Shown one piece after another: positions 35,194 to 47,519 of a DNA stretch of 64,000 nucleotides. The notes below the pieces were generated by a model, which was not told the origin of the DNA, did no database searches, and saw only the letters and a list, made by a program, of their open reading frames with translations. Source of the DNA: Portulaca oleracea (taxonomy: Eukaryota; Streptophyta; Magnoliopsida; Caryophyllales; Portulacaceae); assembly GCA_029582165.1 (NCBI GenBank), contig CM055877.1:6501855-6565854 (forward strand). Direction: 5' to 3'. How positions within the stretch are numbered: position 1 is the first letter of the stretch; each line of letters begins with the position of its first letter. Both the position numbers and the translations under genes were made by a program.

Positions 35194-36984
35194 CTGAAAT
35201 ACGCTGTAGGTAAATTCTTGATATCCCCGATTGCAATACTTATCTTAAAGTTATTATGTCAAATATTAGTTTCCTTTTTGTATGTGTGCATGAATAGCCC
35301 TAAAAAATAGAGATAAAACTAAAATTAAGCTGAAAAATTACAAATTGATGAGGAAATTGAAAACTAAAATTTGAAAGGCATAACTTAGAATATGAAATAC
35401 AACCTTGATTTAATTCATAATAAGTGTAACCAATATTCTAAGTCCTCGATTTTTTTTTATAAAAAAAAAAACTTTAGTTACAGGGTAGGGGACATCAACT
35501 ATTATCATTGGGGAAATTAGGTGTTGTTGGATGAATTTCGAGGACATTGACTAGTTTCTTCAAGGACATTGAGTTTTGGTACGTAGGTGCAGGACCAGAA
35601 AAATTTAGGAGAGTTTCTAAATGTCCCACGCGCATAGTGAGTCGGAAGGAGTGTTTTAGTTTTTATATGTTTGAAATTAAATTTGTTTTTAATGATTAAT
35701 TTTCTTGATTAAATTGTTAACATTAAAAACTTTGGGCTTTACTTTGATGTTATAAAAAAAAGTGTCCAAAAATTGAAAAGAAAAATCAGGAAAAGGAGAA
35801 AAGAAAAAAAAATAAATCAAGAGGGCATGCGAATAAATTTGGGTTATTTTTTTCTCATAGGCAAACCAGATAGTTTACCCTTTTAAACAGAGACCCTAAT
35901 ATCTGTCCGGACCGTCCCCGAGACTTCCTGAGCCAGGGAAGGCTTTTGGGCCACTGCTCCGAACTGTCTGGTTCGACAGTGGGAGGATTAGACCAAAGGT
36001 CCTCGGCGCCTCACTCTTCGCTCTTCGCATTTTTTTCTATTCTTTTCTTCTCAAGTTATCATTCTCTACACAAATGTATCATAGCAATAAAATGTTAAGA
36101 GTCGTCAATTAATTTTTATGAAATAGTTAATAATCTCAAAATTATTAACTCCACAAACTACAAACCACGAGATTCAGATCCATGAGTAAAATTATGAATT
36201 CAAAAATAAAATTTTTGAATTTGTTCATTTGAAAATCGGACTCTACTAAATCGATTAATTAGAGAAGAAGGGTAGAAATTAAGAATTAATAATTTTAATT
36301 TGTATTGTTTACTCTATACAACAATGTGAGTTATATGCGATAATATATAGTTTGTATACTAAATTACTAAGTCAACCAAGAAGGGTCCTGTCCCGAAACT
36401 TATATGATTTTTATCTTACGGTAACTTGATTATTCAAAGTTTGGGCCTTGCTTTCCATCAGCCCATCGTGCATGGTTTGTTTACAATATGAATAAAATAC
36501 AAGATAGGCCCATTTAGCAAAGCCCACTTCAATCCATGTAAGCCAGTGGAGCCCATTAGTTCATATCTTGATTGGGCCTTCTCTTAACCTAACGAGCTAA
36601 ACATATGAAGGCATGACTAACAATACAATAGAGTTACTGACTCTTAAGAGATGACCCAAGAAGCAAATAGATCATAAAGAATTAGAAGGATAATGAAGTC
36701 CCAAATTATAAAATATTGTAGGGACCAAAAAGGCTGAAGTGACATGATTTTTTAATTTAATTTTTTTCCCATCACTTACCCAAGCTATCTTGGAAACTTT
36801 ACTTTAAAAAAATGTCATAGTTTATTCAAGTTGTAACCATTGTTTGTCATTAAATAAAACCATGAATTATTAAAGTTGTAATCATGGTTTAACACTGAGT
36901 GCACCCATGAATTATTCAATAACAACATAATTTCAACAATAGTGTTGCTTCCTTCCATGTCCATTTTCAGGTCCAGTTCTTTTA
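35194..36984. other. Intergenic; GC-rich island near 35900-36015
   Basis: No gene signal. The GC-rich island with short palindromes (GTCCGGAC at about 35908) stands out and is followed by a CT-rich tract. It resembles the GC-rich palindromic parts of the LTRs elsewhere in the window and may be a decayed LTR, but no ends are visible. Confidence 0.45.
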
Positions 36985-37085
36985 TGCAGTAGATTGCGGT
37001 GCGATACCACACCGTACCGGGACTCTTTAATTTCCACCATACTTCACCACACTTCATCGCACCACACCACAATCATCGCCAAGAA
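36985..37085. repeat. Fragment of Harbinger-like MITE family
   Basis: The sequence with TTGCGGTGCGATACCACACCG and CACCACACCACAA is similar to the interior of the MITEs at 43088, 44995 and 45385 but lacks their GGCCCTGTTC ends. It probably is a decayed copy. Confidence 0.5.
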
Positions 37086-37389
37086 TGAAAAAGTTTCAGG
37101 CTTTGAGTATGCAATGACTGAGTGGGTATCAATCTTTGTTGATGGTTGGTGCTCATACAAAACATGTCAAGCTCAACAAGTCATTTTGTAGCCAATTAAA
37201 GCACCTTTTTAAGCTTATATGCTTTCTGGCTCTTTTATCCTCCATTGCTAACAGAATCACTATTACTTACACGCAATGTTGTTATCAAACTAATCAAATT
37301 CTAACTAGCTTTCTAAATTCACAAGCTACCCAAAATAAAAGGAAAAAACTTTTTACAAGTCAAATGATCAAAAGGGTCACAAAATCACA

Positions 37390-39803
37390 TCACCTCTTCC
37401 ATAGTCTTTCCCTATGGAGCTCCTGCAACCGAACCGGAATGGTGGCATCGAACCGGGCACTCTCGGGGTTCTCGGAAAACGCCACATGGTAAGCCGAGAC
37501 ACAGGCTTGAGGCCAGGCCAGGGTGGTTCGGGTGATGAAGTACCCTACTAGGAACCCTAGTAGAGAAATTTGGGTGGCATATTCTTTGTGAACCACTAGG
37601 GCCCATGACCCTCCTACTAGGGAGCTAAGTCCACCCCCTACTATCCCACAAAACAAGCACAATGAGCTTGTCAAGTCTAGGTCTATCAACTCCTCCATGC
37701 TGGCCCTTCGGAACATGTCCCATGTCGCGCGTGATGATTGGACGATCCCCTTGTTGTACACGCCTACGTGGACTAGTCCCCAGCGGTTCGCACATGTCAC
37801 CAGCCTTGATGCTATACCTGTTTAAGTACATACAAGTACGTATAGATGCTAAGTGATATGTCATACAATATCCATTTTGGGCATTTTAAGGTCTTTAAAA
37901 GGTGCAAGTTTTTGTAAACATAACTCATTTGACATGTGTTGTTTACTAAAAGCATGAAAAGGTTAGGTCAATACCTGAATAACAGTCGGCGCAAGAGAAC
38001 AGAAACTCATCTGAATCCCCCGCGACCAGGCTGATGGCCCGGGCCGAGCCTCGGACAAGGCTGATGACCGGGATGAGGATCGAACCAAGACAAACCGCCC
38101 CCATGGCGTGAGCCAAGGTGTCCCTAAACGCCCGACAAAGTTCCCAGTCATCCCCGCAGGAGAAGTTCAAGTACCTAACCCAGGAAACCCCCACCTGAAC
38201 CACATTCCTAACCACCTGCATCGTCCAAGCCAAGCTCAAGACCATCGCGCCAACCAACAACCTATCGACACGTGTCCCAACACCAGTGGCCCCACCCACC
38301 CCGCCCATCAAAAGGCCGCAATACGTCACAGAAAAACCCAAAGTCAGGCCAACAAGCAAGGGGGTCCCAGCCGGTGGGGACCCGGCTGAGACCTCTAAGA
38401 CCACGATAGCATGGTCAAATCTTGGGCTGGCCCAACAAACATAAAGAGCCTGGCCCACTCCAACCAAGATAGCTAAAACCCCAAAACCCAAACCTAAACC
38501 CGACCCGATTGAAATCAAAAGGACCCCCATTGAACATGTTATCAACGGGCCGAACCAAAAGATTAACTTCACAGCTCGAGATGGGTTAAAGTGGGTAAGA
38601 GTCTGAAGAACCAACCCCACGATCCCGGCCAATCCGACGGCCGTGAGCATCGGAGGATACCAATCCAATGGACGAAAACGGGCACGAGCACGATGCGATA
38701 CAAACCCTCGGATTGTGAGAATCACTGCAACGGCTAGAAAACCCAGAAACTGCAAATAGAAAATAAAACCCAGAAATTTTCTCGTTATCCCGCCGGAATT
38801 CAGCTGCTCTGTTTTGGGTGTCGTCGGATTCTGATCAACCTGCATTTTGGAAACTTTGATCAGTTCTTTTCAAAAATGGTGATTTGCAAAATCTGGGGAT
38901 TTTGCTGGGGAAAATAGGGGACTGTTTGGGTAGGGAATGAGAAGAAGTGAGAATTGAAGGGAGTAACGTGTCAAATAGGAAGTTGAAGGGGATAAAAAGA
39001 CTAAGCTTTGATAACATCAATATTAGAGTTGGCATGTTAATAATTTGTGCACAACAAGGAACAATAATGGGATACAAAAGAAGCAACAAAGATAACACGC
39101 CACTTCAATTTGTCATGCTATACAAAGTTATATTTTTACCAATGGGTATGTCATCTAACATCATTTATTCTACTATGTATGTTACATAATTGTTTCCATT
39201 TCTATGAAAATATTACTATATAGTAATTAACAACTTCAATTCCCACAAAGATAATTAGCTAGTTAACGTATATGACATCGTATTTTTTTTATATTAATTA
39301 ATCGAAAAAACCCACAAAATCACAAATACCCTAAACGACAACTGAAATTTATAAGAAATTGAAAAAAAATAACGTTTAATTTAATAATTTCATAATTATA
39401 CTTTTTTACATTAGATAATATCTTTAATTTTGACGAAAATATCAATTCGTTCAATCCAAAAATTCACATTCGAAATCAATATAAATCCGCACTATATCAT
39501 ACAATAGCAACAAACTCAAGAACGTTCGATCAGGTACACAGTATATCACAACGATTTCAGTTTCGACAAAGATATTAATAGCTAGTTAGTTTAATTGGTA
39601 GTAATCTTTCACATATAGGAATCCTTCAATTCACATATATTATCCAAATTGAAATTTCAATGTATTAATAAATAAGAGAGATAGAGAATAATTGCCTTGG
39701 TGGGATGCTTGTGAATAGAAGGAGGTGGAGCCGCCTGAATTTGAGGGAGTTGAGGTTCCTGCTTTTGCTTCACAACGGTGTTTATTCCCATGATTCTTGC
39801 CAT
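37390..39803 (-). CDS. Choline transporter-like protein (SLC44/CTL family)
   Basis: Three coding exons: 39696-39803, 37975-38839 and 37390-37817, giving 466 codons. Plant CTL proteins are about 480 residues. Exon 1 encodes a hydrophilic N-terminus (MARIMGINTVVKQKQ, then a Pro-rich tail). Exons 2 and 3 encode many hydrophobic segments, for example FLGFIFYLQFLGFLAVAVIL, and the conserved ASMEELIDLDLTSSLCLFCG and GGLSSLVGG of the Choline_transpo domain. The family sits in plasma or internal membranes; animal members move choline, while in plants CTL1 affects membrane trafficking. Intron 2 is GT-AG. Intron 1 would be GC-AG (AAG|GCAATT), inferred because the exons fit in phase. An alternative start inside exon 2 (38845) would omit the N-terminus. 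Confidence 0.88.
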
Positions 39804-40065
39804 GTTTTTTCAAGATTTCTTCACTTTCTCTCTCTAAATTAAGCCCACTAAATCATCACTAATTACTCCACTAATCCACTTAATAATTGCTTGATTGAGA
39901 GAATGTAACAACGTTGAAAATGAGGATTAGGTTTTTGTTTGGCGGCTACAATTTAGCTTAAGAAGATGAAAAGAGAATTAATATATAATCATGAATAAGA
40001 TGAGATAATTATTGTGTGTAAGTCTTAAACTCATGATAATCTAGAGAGAGAAAGAGAGAGGGAGA
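39804..40065 (-). promoter_or_regulatory. Probable 5' UTR and promoter of CTL gene
   Basis: Immediately upstream of the exon 1 ATG, on the minus strand, lies a CT-rich stretch. Its plus-strand form includes AGAGAGAGAAAGAGAGAGGG at about 40040-40065. Such CT microsatellites are usual in plant 5' leaders. I cannot place the transcription start. Confidence 0.4.
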
Positions 40066-43000
40066 GAGATTAGGGATGGATAATCACCCAACTTTGACCA
40101 AGAAAAGAGTTGCTAATTGGTTTAACTTCTGTTGGACTCTTGGTATTAATATTTTGGTTATCTAGCTACGTTATTTTTGGAGGGATGTGGTTTGGGTTGT
40201 TTCTTGATGTGAGTTTGATTTGACTGTTATGCCCTTCAAGGGTCTATAAAAGTACCAAAGTTGGTCAATGTTTAATGGTTGTGTGGCAGGTGGATTATCC
40301 CCATTACTCATTACTCAACCACCTTTGGCCTTCATTTTCATTGACTTTGTTGATAAATATCAAGGATTAGTATAATTTAGACAAATGACTCGGGACCATA
40401 TATCTTCATCGTCTAAGTCCAGAAATTCACAATCGATTTGGTATAGAAAGTAGTTGAGCGAAATTTGATGAAACAACCCAAATAAATATCGATCCATGGT
40501 AGATCACAGAAGGATTAGAGCTAATCTCAAGGATTGCTATGCTTTTAATGTGTTCAATAGGTCTGAAAATGGGTCATTGATTTGGTTTTGATCGTTGTTC
40601 AATATCCTATTGATTGGAGTTGGGTTATGTATATGTAGTGTTTGCATTTAGGTTATTTTTTGCTCATATTGACTTCGAATTAGTTTGTATATTTTTTTCG
40701 ATCGTTCAAATTCAAACATGTTGAAAATATAAAAACAAAACTCTGACCGGGGAACCAAACACTAAAAAGGAAAAACCCCCAACAACAACCTCGAAAAAGA
40801 GAAACAAGTGACAAAACAATGCACCCAAATCCAAAAATAATAGAGGACACCAAAAGTAAGGAGAGACACTACAAACACCCTAAAAAACCCCTAAACAAGA
40901 AAATGAATATCAAGCTCACCCTGCTGCTTTCAATAAACAAACATTGAGACGTGCACATTCCCTTCCTTCTTTTCTTTGATCCACTTTTTTAATTTCCTCA
41001 CAAACTCTTCACGAACCTCAAACAATATTGGTGCTAAGCACCACAACTCTACAATCCTCCTTTTCCAATCTTCAAAACACCTTGGAATTCTTGTCAATAT
41101 TAAAATCAGAATCGTAGAATCGGATCGAGAATCGTACGATTCTATTACACTAGGCAAATAACTAAAATAGTTATATAATAGTTAAAATCTTAATAAATAT
41201 TCACTGAAATAAATCAATGTGTTAAATTGTATTTTAGTGCGATAACTTTAGTATTACATTGTTAAACATAATCAAATTCACTTAGGATCGTAGGATCATA
41301 AAATTGAATTACGGTTCTAACACAAATTATTTAGACTAAACCATGATTATAAGATCCTAACTGCATTAAAATTCTAAGCAGAGTTGGATCGATTAAGAGT
41401 TTTTGGATCGTAAACTCGTAAGATCGTTGGAGGTAATCGAAAGACCACCACCTATGATTGTGATCATAGGTAACCGGATCGAATCTGAAGCTAGGTACCT
41501 CCACCTACAATCTGAGGTGGAGGTCCACCCCTTCACCGATTAATCGGATCTGTAGGTGAATCTCAGCCTCCGATTATTAATCGGAGCAGAGGTAGAAGTA
41601 CTCACCTTCGACTTGCCTCCGATCTATTGTCACCTCTAATTATTATATGTTAGCTTATTGTATAAGAATATCATTCTTAAATTTATAACAAAAATAAATT
41701 TTATTTAAATATAATATACTAGTCTTACTGAGAAAATATAAACATATTTAAAGTCAATGTATTGCATTAACGAATTTTGGGCCAAATAGTCATTCCTCTG
41801 TCTATAATTCTACATCTTAACCCACAAGTCGCCTTTCCAATAGCATTTTCTGGTGGCCCAAACATTTAAATATTTATTGGGTTTTCCCTGACATAGGGGG
41901 ACCTAATGAGTGGCCCGAATTGCCATTGTAAAAAAAAATTTTAAAAAAAACCTATCTTAGCTACCAACACTTGTAACTTTGGTTTGAGTGTTTTTTAGAT
42001 AATCGTGTAAGATAAGGTGAATTAAGGTTAGACAGGGATGATAAACCTAACCTACCATGTTAAAGAACAATGATTTAGTTGATTGTAAGAAAAAACGTTT
42101 AGTAAAGTGACTGTTTATAAAAAGCTACCTCAAAAAGGTTTTTCAAGTAGTTTTCTAAAAATTAATTTATTGGGTCCCCCAAATGATACAAAAAATTATT
42201 TACCAAACACCTCATATAATTTTTTAAAATTTGGTCAAAACTAATAGTATCTCAAAAAACTAAAAGATAAGCCAAAAAGCATGTTACCAAATACCCCCGA
42301 CATCTTTTTTAGTTCTTACAAAATGGCTAGTGTATAGATTAATACTAGTACTACTAGTATAGTAATATTAGTCCACCTTTGTAGCCCACTCCCTAGAAGC
42401 TAACGAAGGTAGGCAAGTAGCCTTACTCCTATTCACCTAACAACTAATCTAAGCTAAAATCTCACATTATGGACTTCCTCATAAAAATAATTGGCCTAAG
42501 AGAGACATATTGAGCAAAGCATTATAATGAAGGCATTCTAGGAATGAAAATTCTACTATAGTTAAATTTATTTTCAATTATGATAGTTGAAAATTTTATA
42601 CCATTCATTTATTAAAAATAAATCATATTGTTAAAAAGATTTATATCCTCCTAAACATGGTTAATTATTATAATAAGTTATTTTGATCAACATACATTGA
42701 TTTTGAATTTTTATGGTAAAATTAATGGTATTTTCACTTTTCCAACTATAATAGTTGAAAAAAAAGTTAATTATGATAGAATTTCCTTAAAAATACTCAA
42801 TTTTATAAAAAAAAATATAACTTAACATATAGATTTACTTATTTTAACAAGTCCTATGGTGAATATATATATTAATTTTAATTTTTAATAATAAAATTAA
42901 GGATAATCATACATTTCAACTACCATAGGAAATTGATATAAGTGAATTATGATTGATGGGTGTTAATGATATTGATTTTCTATTTTGCCCAAGGAGACAT

Positions 43001-43084
43001 TGACAACGTACATTAACTACAAGGAAAATTGACGGACATTCATTAGCCTAGCTTACTAGATTTTGGGTTGGATTTTGATCTGTC
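40066..43084. other. Intergenic region with palindromic and repeat-like tracts
   Basis: No convincing gene. At 41100-41640 there are many short palindromes rich in ATCG (AGAATCGTACGATTCT near 41131, CCGATTAATCGG near 41538, CTCCGATTATTAATCGGAG near 41567). Tracts at 42550-42960 share the TTCAACTAT/ATAGTTGAAA motif with 18740-19130. A possible gene-like ORF near 40930 has no support. Confidence 0.5.
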
Positions 43085-43087
43085 TAA

Positions 43088-43332
43088 GGCCCTGTTCTTT
43101 TCTGCGGTTGGCAAACTGCGGTACCACAGTATACCGCAGTTTGCCATAACTCACCACACTTTACCACAAATTATTATTTTTCTCTCTTATTACTTTTCTC
43201 CTCTACTTTTTACATTCTTTCTCCTTACCTACCCCACATACCAATAGCCTACCACAATTCCACCACACCCACCACAATTCCACCACACCTCACCACACCA
43301 TTTCGCAAAATACCGCAGAAAAGAACAGGGCC
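43088..43332. mobile_element. PIF/Harbinger-like MITE, copy 1
   Basis: Near-perfect inverted ends GGCCCTGTTCTTTTCTGCGG, with TAA repeated on each side (43085-43087, 43333-43335). The interior is rich in CACCACA and its complement. Its 245-bp length and 3-bp TAA target fit Tourist/Harbinger MITEs. Being the cleanest copy, it serves as the reference for the related copies at 44995 and 45385. Confidence 0.9.
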
Positions 43333-43494
43333 TAAATTTACAGTCACAAACTTATGATTTCACATGCCCTACAAAAGAGAACAAACTAAAATAAGAGTTT
43401 TACTCCATTTTACGGTTTTGGGCATCACTTGTTAGTAATCAATGATTTTGAATGTATAATGGACTAGGTTATGGGTTGCTATCTAATTATAATC

Positions 43495-44056
43495 GAACTA
43501 ATTAGGTTTTTACCCCTTTAAGTTTTGAGAAAATAGGATTTTACCCCCCAAGTTTCGGAAATTAGGTTTACCCTACCTCAACTATAAACTAAGTAATAAA
43601 TTCACACCTTACCTTTGTATTAAATATTAAATACATCCTTTTCAGATGAAGTTCGTTTTTACATTAATGTGAACTGACCAAATGTCCTCCATTTAAAAAT
43701 CAATTTGCACACGTGACAAATTAAACTCATCTCACCCTTCATCATCTTCGTTCAATATCTGAGTTTTCATTCCTTAATTCATCTAGTGTTTCGAGCAGGA
43801 CAACCTTAATGACGATGAAAGAAGAGACGACACTTTGTTATTCTTTTGGGAGAGGTAAATATGTATTTTGTTACTTTTAATTAGGGTCATCTCAGACTTT
43901 TTACGCCCTTCTACAGGGGTAGTTTTGTCTTCCACCGGAAAAAGGGGTAAAATAATTATGAGTTTAAACTTGAGGTAGGGTAAACCTAATTTCCGAAACC
44001 TAGAGGGTAAAATCCTACTTTTTTAAAACGTCAAGGGGTAAAAACCTAATTAGTTC
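43495..44056. mobile_element. Mutator-like MITE with long inverted ends
   Basis: About 95 bp at each end are inverted copies (starting GAACTAATTAGGTTTTTACC). A perfect 10-bp duplication AATTATAATC flanks it (43485-43494, 44057-44066). Length 562 bp, no transposase. The 10-bp target points to Mutator. The central part includes an AT-rich and short poly-T sequence. Confidence 0.9.
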
Positions 44057-44129
44057 AATTATAATCAGTGGGTCATCAACATTGACCAATATTAATCATC
44101 ATTCATAAATGTTTCATTAAGCCCCAACT

Positions 44130-44152
44130 ATATAAAAGAACAGGGCCTAAAT
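44130..44152. repeat. Isolated Harbinger-like MITE end
   Basis: AAAAGAACAGGGCCTAA matches the right end of the element at 43088, with no left end found nearby. It is probably the remnant of a further copy. Confidence 0.5.
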
Positions 44153-44994
44153 AATAAACTACCGATAATAAATTTAAAAGAGCAAATGTTAAACATGGAT
44201 GATAATAAACCTAGTGAAAAAAACTACCCAACATGAAAATGTCGAAACTAGTTAATTTTAAAAGGATCTATTTCAATCTGAATTTGTTATTTATTTATTT
44301 ATTTATATTAAATTTATTCATCTTTATAAGAATAGTTTATTGATTTTAAAAATTACGCGACTCAATACTAAAATAAACTAAAAAATAATCCAACCCAATT
44401 GAAAATTAATACGAATTACATTGACGAAATGATCCATGCACAATCATAAACCATACTTATTGAAAATCGAATGACTCAATTATCATGTCTAATAAGAAAT
44501 GAAAAGGAAAAAAAGACTCTTGAATAACAAAAATAAATCCACAAATCAATTATCCTAAAAGAATAATTTATATATTCTATAGTATTTGTCATTTTATTTA
44601 GTTTAAATTTTAATAAATTAAGTTAACCTTCAATTTCTACTGTAATTTATTGTCAAAAATCTATCAATGTATTTGCTTGAAATTAGTTTTTATATAAAAT
44701 ATTATAGTATGTATCAAATAATTACTAACTAAAATTTATAATGATTAACTAGATGTGCCCCATGTCAAATAAGCAATTAAAAAGAAAAGAAGAAAGAAAT
44801 AAAGTGAGTAATGTAATACAGTAATAGTGTAATACCAGTACTGAAGAATGGAGTAGTACATTGCATTGTGAAAGCTCTATTGAGATTGTGCATCAAAGGT
44901 TAATGCTGTTTGATCGGTTCATAAAATTCATAATGGTTTACGTCTGTTCACTGCTATTGGGATCGATTCATAAAATTTTAGGAACCTTATCTTT

Positions 44995-45097
44995 GGCTCT
45001 GTTATTTTCTACGATTGACAAACTGCGGTGCAAGAACCCATCACAAAATACCATTCTACCACAATTCACCACAAATTACTTTTTTACAATTACCAAT

Positions 45098-45147
<50 letters not shown>

Positions 45148-45248
45148 AAAACTCACCACAACATACCAATAACTCGTCACAATTACACCACAATTACACC
45201 ACACCATACCGCGTCATACCGCAGAACACCGCATAAAAGAATAGGGCC
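44995..45248. mobile_element. PIF/Harbinger-like MITE, copy 2, diverged
   Basis: Ends GGCTCTGTTATTTTCTACG and CGCATAAAAGAATAGGGCC are related to those of 43088. TTT occurs on each side as a possible 3-bp target. The interior has the CACCACAA tracts plus a (TA)n run at 45101-45144. Confidence 0.78.
45101..45144. repeat. (TA)n microsatellite
   Basis: About 22 TA units without interruption inside MITE copy 2. ORFs reading IYIYIY come from this run and are not genes. Confidence 0.95.
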
Positions 45249-45384
45249 TTTATGTATGATTTTAAATTTGATTGTAAGGTACCCTCCTATTATATAATTT
45301 ATATTCTCTACTATATTTTTTAAAGAAAAAGGTACTAATTTTTCTACCTAACACCTGATTTTAGCCGTTGTCAAGCACTATTAA

Positions 45385-45668
45385 GGCCCTGTTCTTTTCT
45401 GCGGTTGGTGGGTTTGCGGTTTCTCACCGCACCACTTTTCGAATTTCCACCACAACTCATATAACATACCATTTCCCTTTTTATTAAAAATGAAAACTTT
45501 TCAAATAAAAAATCAAAACTTTCTCGCATTATTTCCACCTATCATTATTTTAAATTAAAATAGACCAACTCACCTACCATTATTTTCACCACAATCTTCC
45601 ACATTACACCACACTTTTCAAATTTTCACCACCCCGCAACCAACCGCACCGTAAAAAAGATTGGAGCC
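45385..45668. mobile_element. PIF/Harbinger-like MITE, copy 3
   Basis: The left end GGCCCTGTTCTTTTCTGCGG after TAA equals that of copy 1. The right end CGTAAAAAAGATTGGAGCC is diverged, and the right target base triplet is AAA rather than TAA. Interior CACCACA tracts confirm the family. Confidence 0.78.
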
Positions 45669-45702
45669 AAAAACTAACAAAGACTTAATAAAAATTACAA
45701 GT

Positions 45703-46500
45703 TGTTAGGGTTTGAAAAGAATTATAAGAGCAACACATAATAGCTGAAGCACCGAAATAGGATGGCCACTGGATATCGAGAAAAATAAATGCAAGAACAA
45801 AGGGGACATATTTAACGTAGAAACCCAAATCGGGAAAAAACCACGGGCGACACATCCTCAAACAAATCCACTATTGTTAGAGATTACAACAAACGATCTC
45901 ACCCTAAGATCAACCATTAAGAGAGTATATCAACTCACACAAACTCTCACAAATTCTCTCACCAATTGAAATATGAAATTTCTAAATATCAATAAGCCTC
46001 CTCCCATTGGAGATGCCCCCAAAATTGGTCGCACCAAACAAGGCGAACAAAACTCTTTATTCACGTTAAAAAAAAACTCGCTATAAACCTAGTTTGTTCC
46101 CCACTCCAACTAGATTTAGAATCTAATACAATTAGAAACTCAACATAACAAGTAAACCTAAATAATATTCTAATACAATTAGGAAACAAATAATTGTGAG
46201 GTCAAGAAATTGAGTGATTTTATGACACTTTTCCAACAATCTCCACCTTAGAGAACCAATGAAAGATTTGGAATTTCTTCATCGCCAACGAACCTTAATT
46301 TGAAAGGTAGAACTGCAATGAGTAGTCAAATCGTTGAACAGTCACAATCTGGACTCAACAAAAAATATCCACAGACCTCATATTTGATCTAGCCAACGAA
46401 CTTCTCAATACCAACGAACAAATTTATCAATGTAGTAGCAAATAATTGTGATGTTAAGAGATTGAATGATTTTATGACACTATCCTGACACAAGTTCACG
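45703..46500 (-). mobile_element. Decayed copia element remnant (LTR plus PPT)
   Basis: An LTR-like block 45703-46238 runs TGTTAGGG to TTCCAACA. On the minus strand it would start TGTTGGAA and is preceded by the purine tract CTAAGGTGGAGAT (46239-46253), as in copia elements. The stretch 46430-46490 repeats part of the LTR (CAAATAATTGTGA..GATTTTATGACACT). No ORF survives. An overall similarity in design to the LTR at 15965-16464 (AACCCAAATCGGGAAAAAACCACG) suggests a related lineage. Confidence 0.65.
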
Positions 46501-47242
46501 CAACATATAGCTAACATTAACCAGATAACACATTATTTGGACTTTGGACCAACTATTAGAACGTGAACACATCAAATTAACCCCTAAAGTGCCATTTGAC
46601 TAGGTACCTGGAACTTAAAGCTATCTGACAAATTTCAAGATTCGGTTGAGGATAATAGTTTTGAGAACCTTAACCTTACCTATTTGACAACTGTTCGAAC
46701 TTATGAACCTTACTTTTACCCGATTGAAAGGTTCCTAAATTTTAAAAACATGATCTTTAACTGCGACAAGTTTTTAAATTTTAGAAACCTTGTACTTATA
46801 CATTTGGCTTCTTCAAGTTTTAGAACACTGAACATATGTCAATTTCGATCAGATTCTAAGTTCTAGTTCAGAAACCACTCACCTTAATTGTCATATAAAG
46901 GCTGACGAAAATTTGTCTAACCCAATAACCCGACTTTATCCGACATGGAAAAAACCGGGTATGGTCATATTTCAATCGGCCGAACCCAATTCAGGCTCGA
47001 ATTTATAATTGTTTGACTCGTCCAACCCAAGTTCAACATGAAAAATACGCAAAATAATTGGATATCGGACATAAAATTTTTATCAAATATCTAATTTGTC
47101 CAAACTCAAAAGTACTCGAACTCAAATTTTTACATAATATGCTCAATAGATATCAATTTGGTCAAGTTCGTTCTAAGTTCTAGACTAGAAACCGTTCACT
47201 ATATTATGCCTGATATTATGTCCAGTTGTGATGCAACTTTAT
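46501..47242. other. Intergenic, no gene seen
   Basis: AT-rich, with CCCGA/CCAACCC-type tracts at 46918-47040 that recall decayed GC-rich MITEs. No inverted ends were identified. Confidence 0.4.
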
Positions 47243-47435
47243 TTTTTTTTACATTGATAAGTCGGACCACCGATCAGTCAAAGAGGAGGGGAGTACACCA
47301 CCTATGAGACCCACAAGGAGCCTCCCACATATACTAATAATTCCCACTAAAGAAATTGTAGTCATTAAGAATCGAACCCATAGTGAAAAGGATAAACCTC
47401 CAACCCTCATATCACTTGAGCTAAAGCTTGTGACC
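47243..47435 (-). mobile_element. tRNA-derived SINE
   Basis: On the minus strand the unit starts GGTCACAAGC and carries an A-box-like TAGCTCAAGTGATATG and a B-box-like GGGTTCGATTC about 35-40 bases later, the internal Pol III promoter of tRNA-derived SINEs. It ends in a short poly-A (plus-strand T run at 47243-47250). ACTTTAT at 47236-47242 and 47436-47442 is a plausible target duplication. Its 3' end is farther from the kinase gene, and its 5' end lies about 290 bp upstream of the ATG. Confidence 0.78.
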
Positions 47436-47519
47436 ACTTTATCCTATGATGTATACATTGAATAATAATTAAAAAAAAAAACAGTCATACATGTAAAAAA
47501 AAGTTCAAAAGGAGTAAAG

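Noticed and set aside
37963..38389. ORFs of 62 and 93 codons, one on each strand
   Set aside because: Both are shadows of exon 2 of the choline transporter-like gene, which has a clear protein in its own frame.
40930..41161. ORFs on both strands near 41 kb
   Set aside because: No recognised motif; they overlap a palindrome-rich stretch, and codon composition does not differ from surrounding non-coding DNA.
45015..45297. ORFs with IYIYIYIY runs
   Set aside because: Translation of a (TA)n microsatellite inside a MITE.
47243..47435. tRNA gene
   Set aside because: A- and B-box-like motifs are present, but no cloverleaf can be drawn and the unit has a 3' body and poly-A, so it is a SINE.
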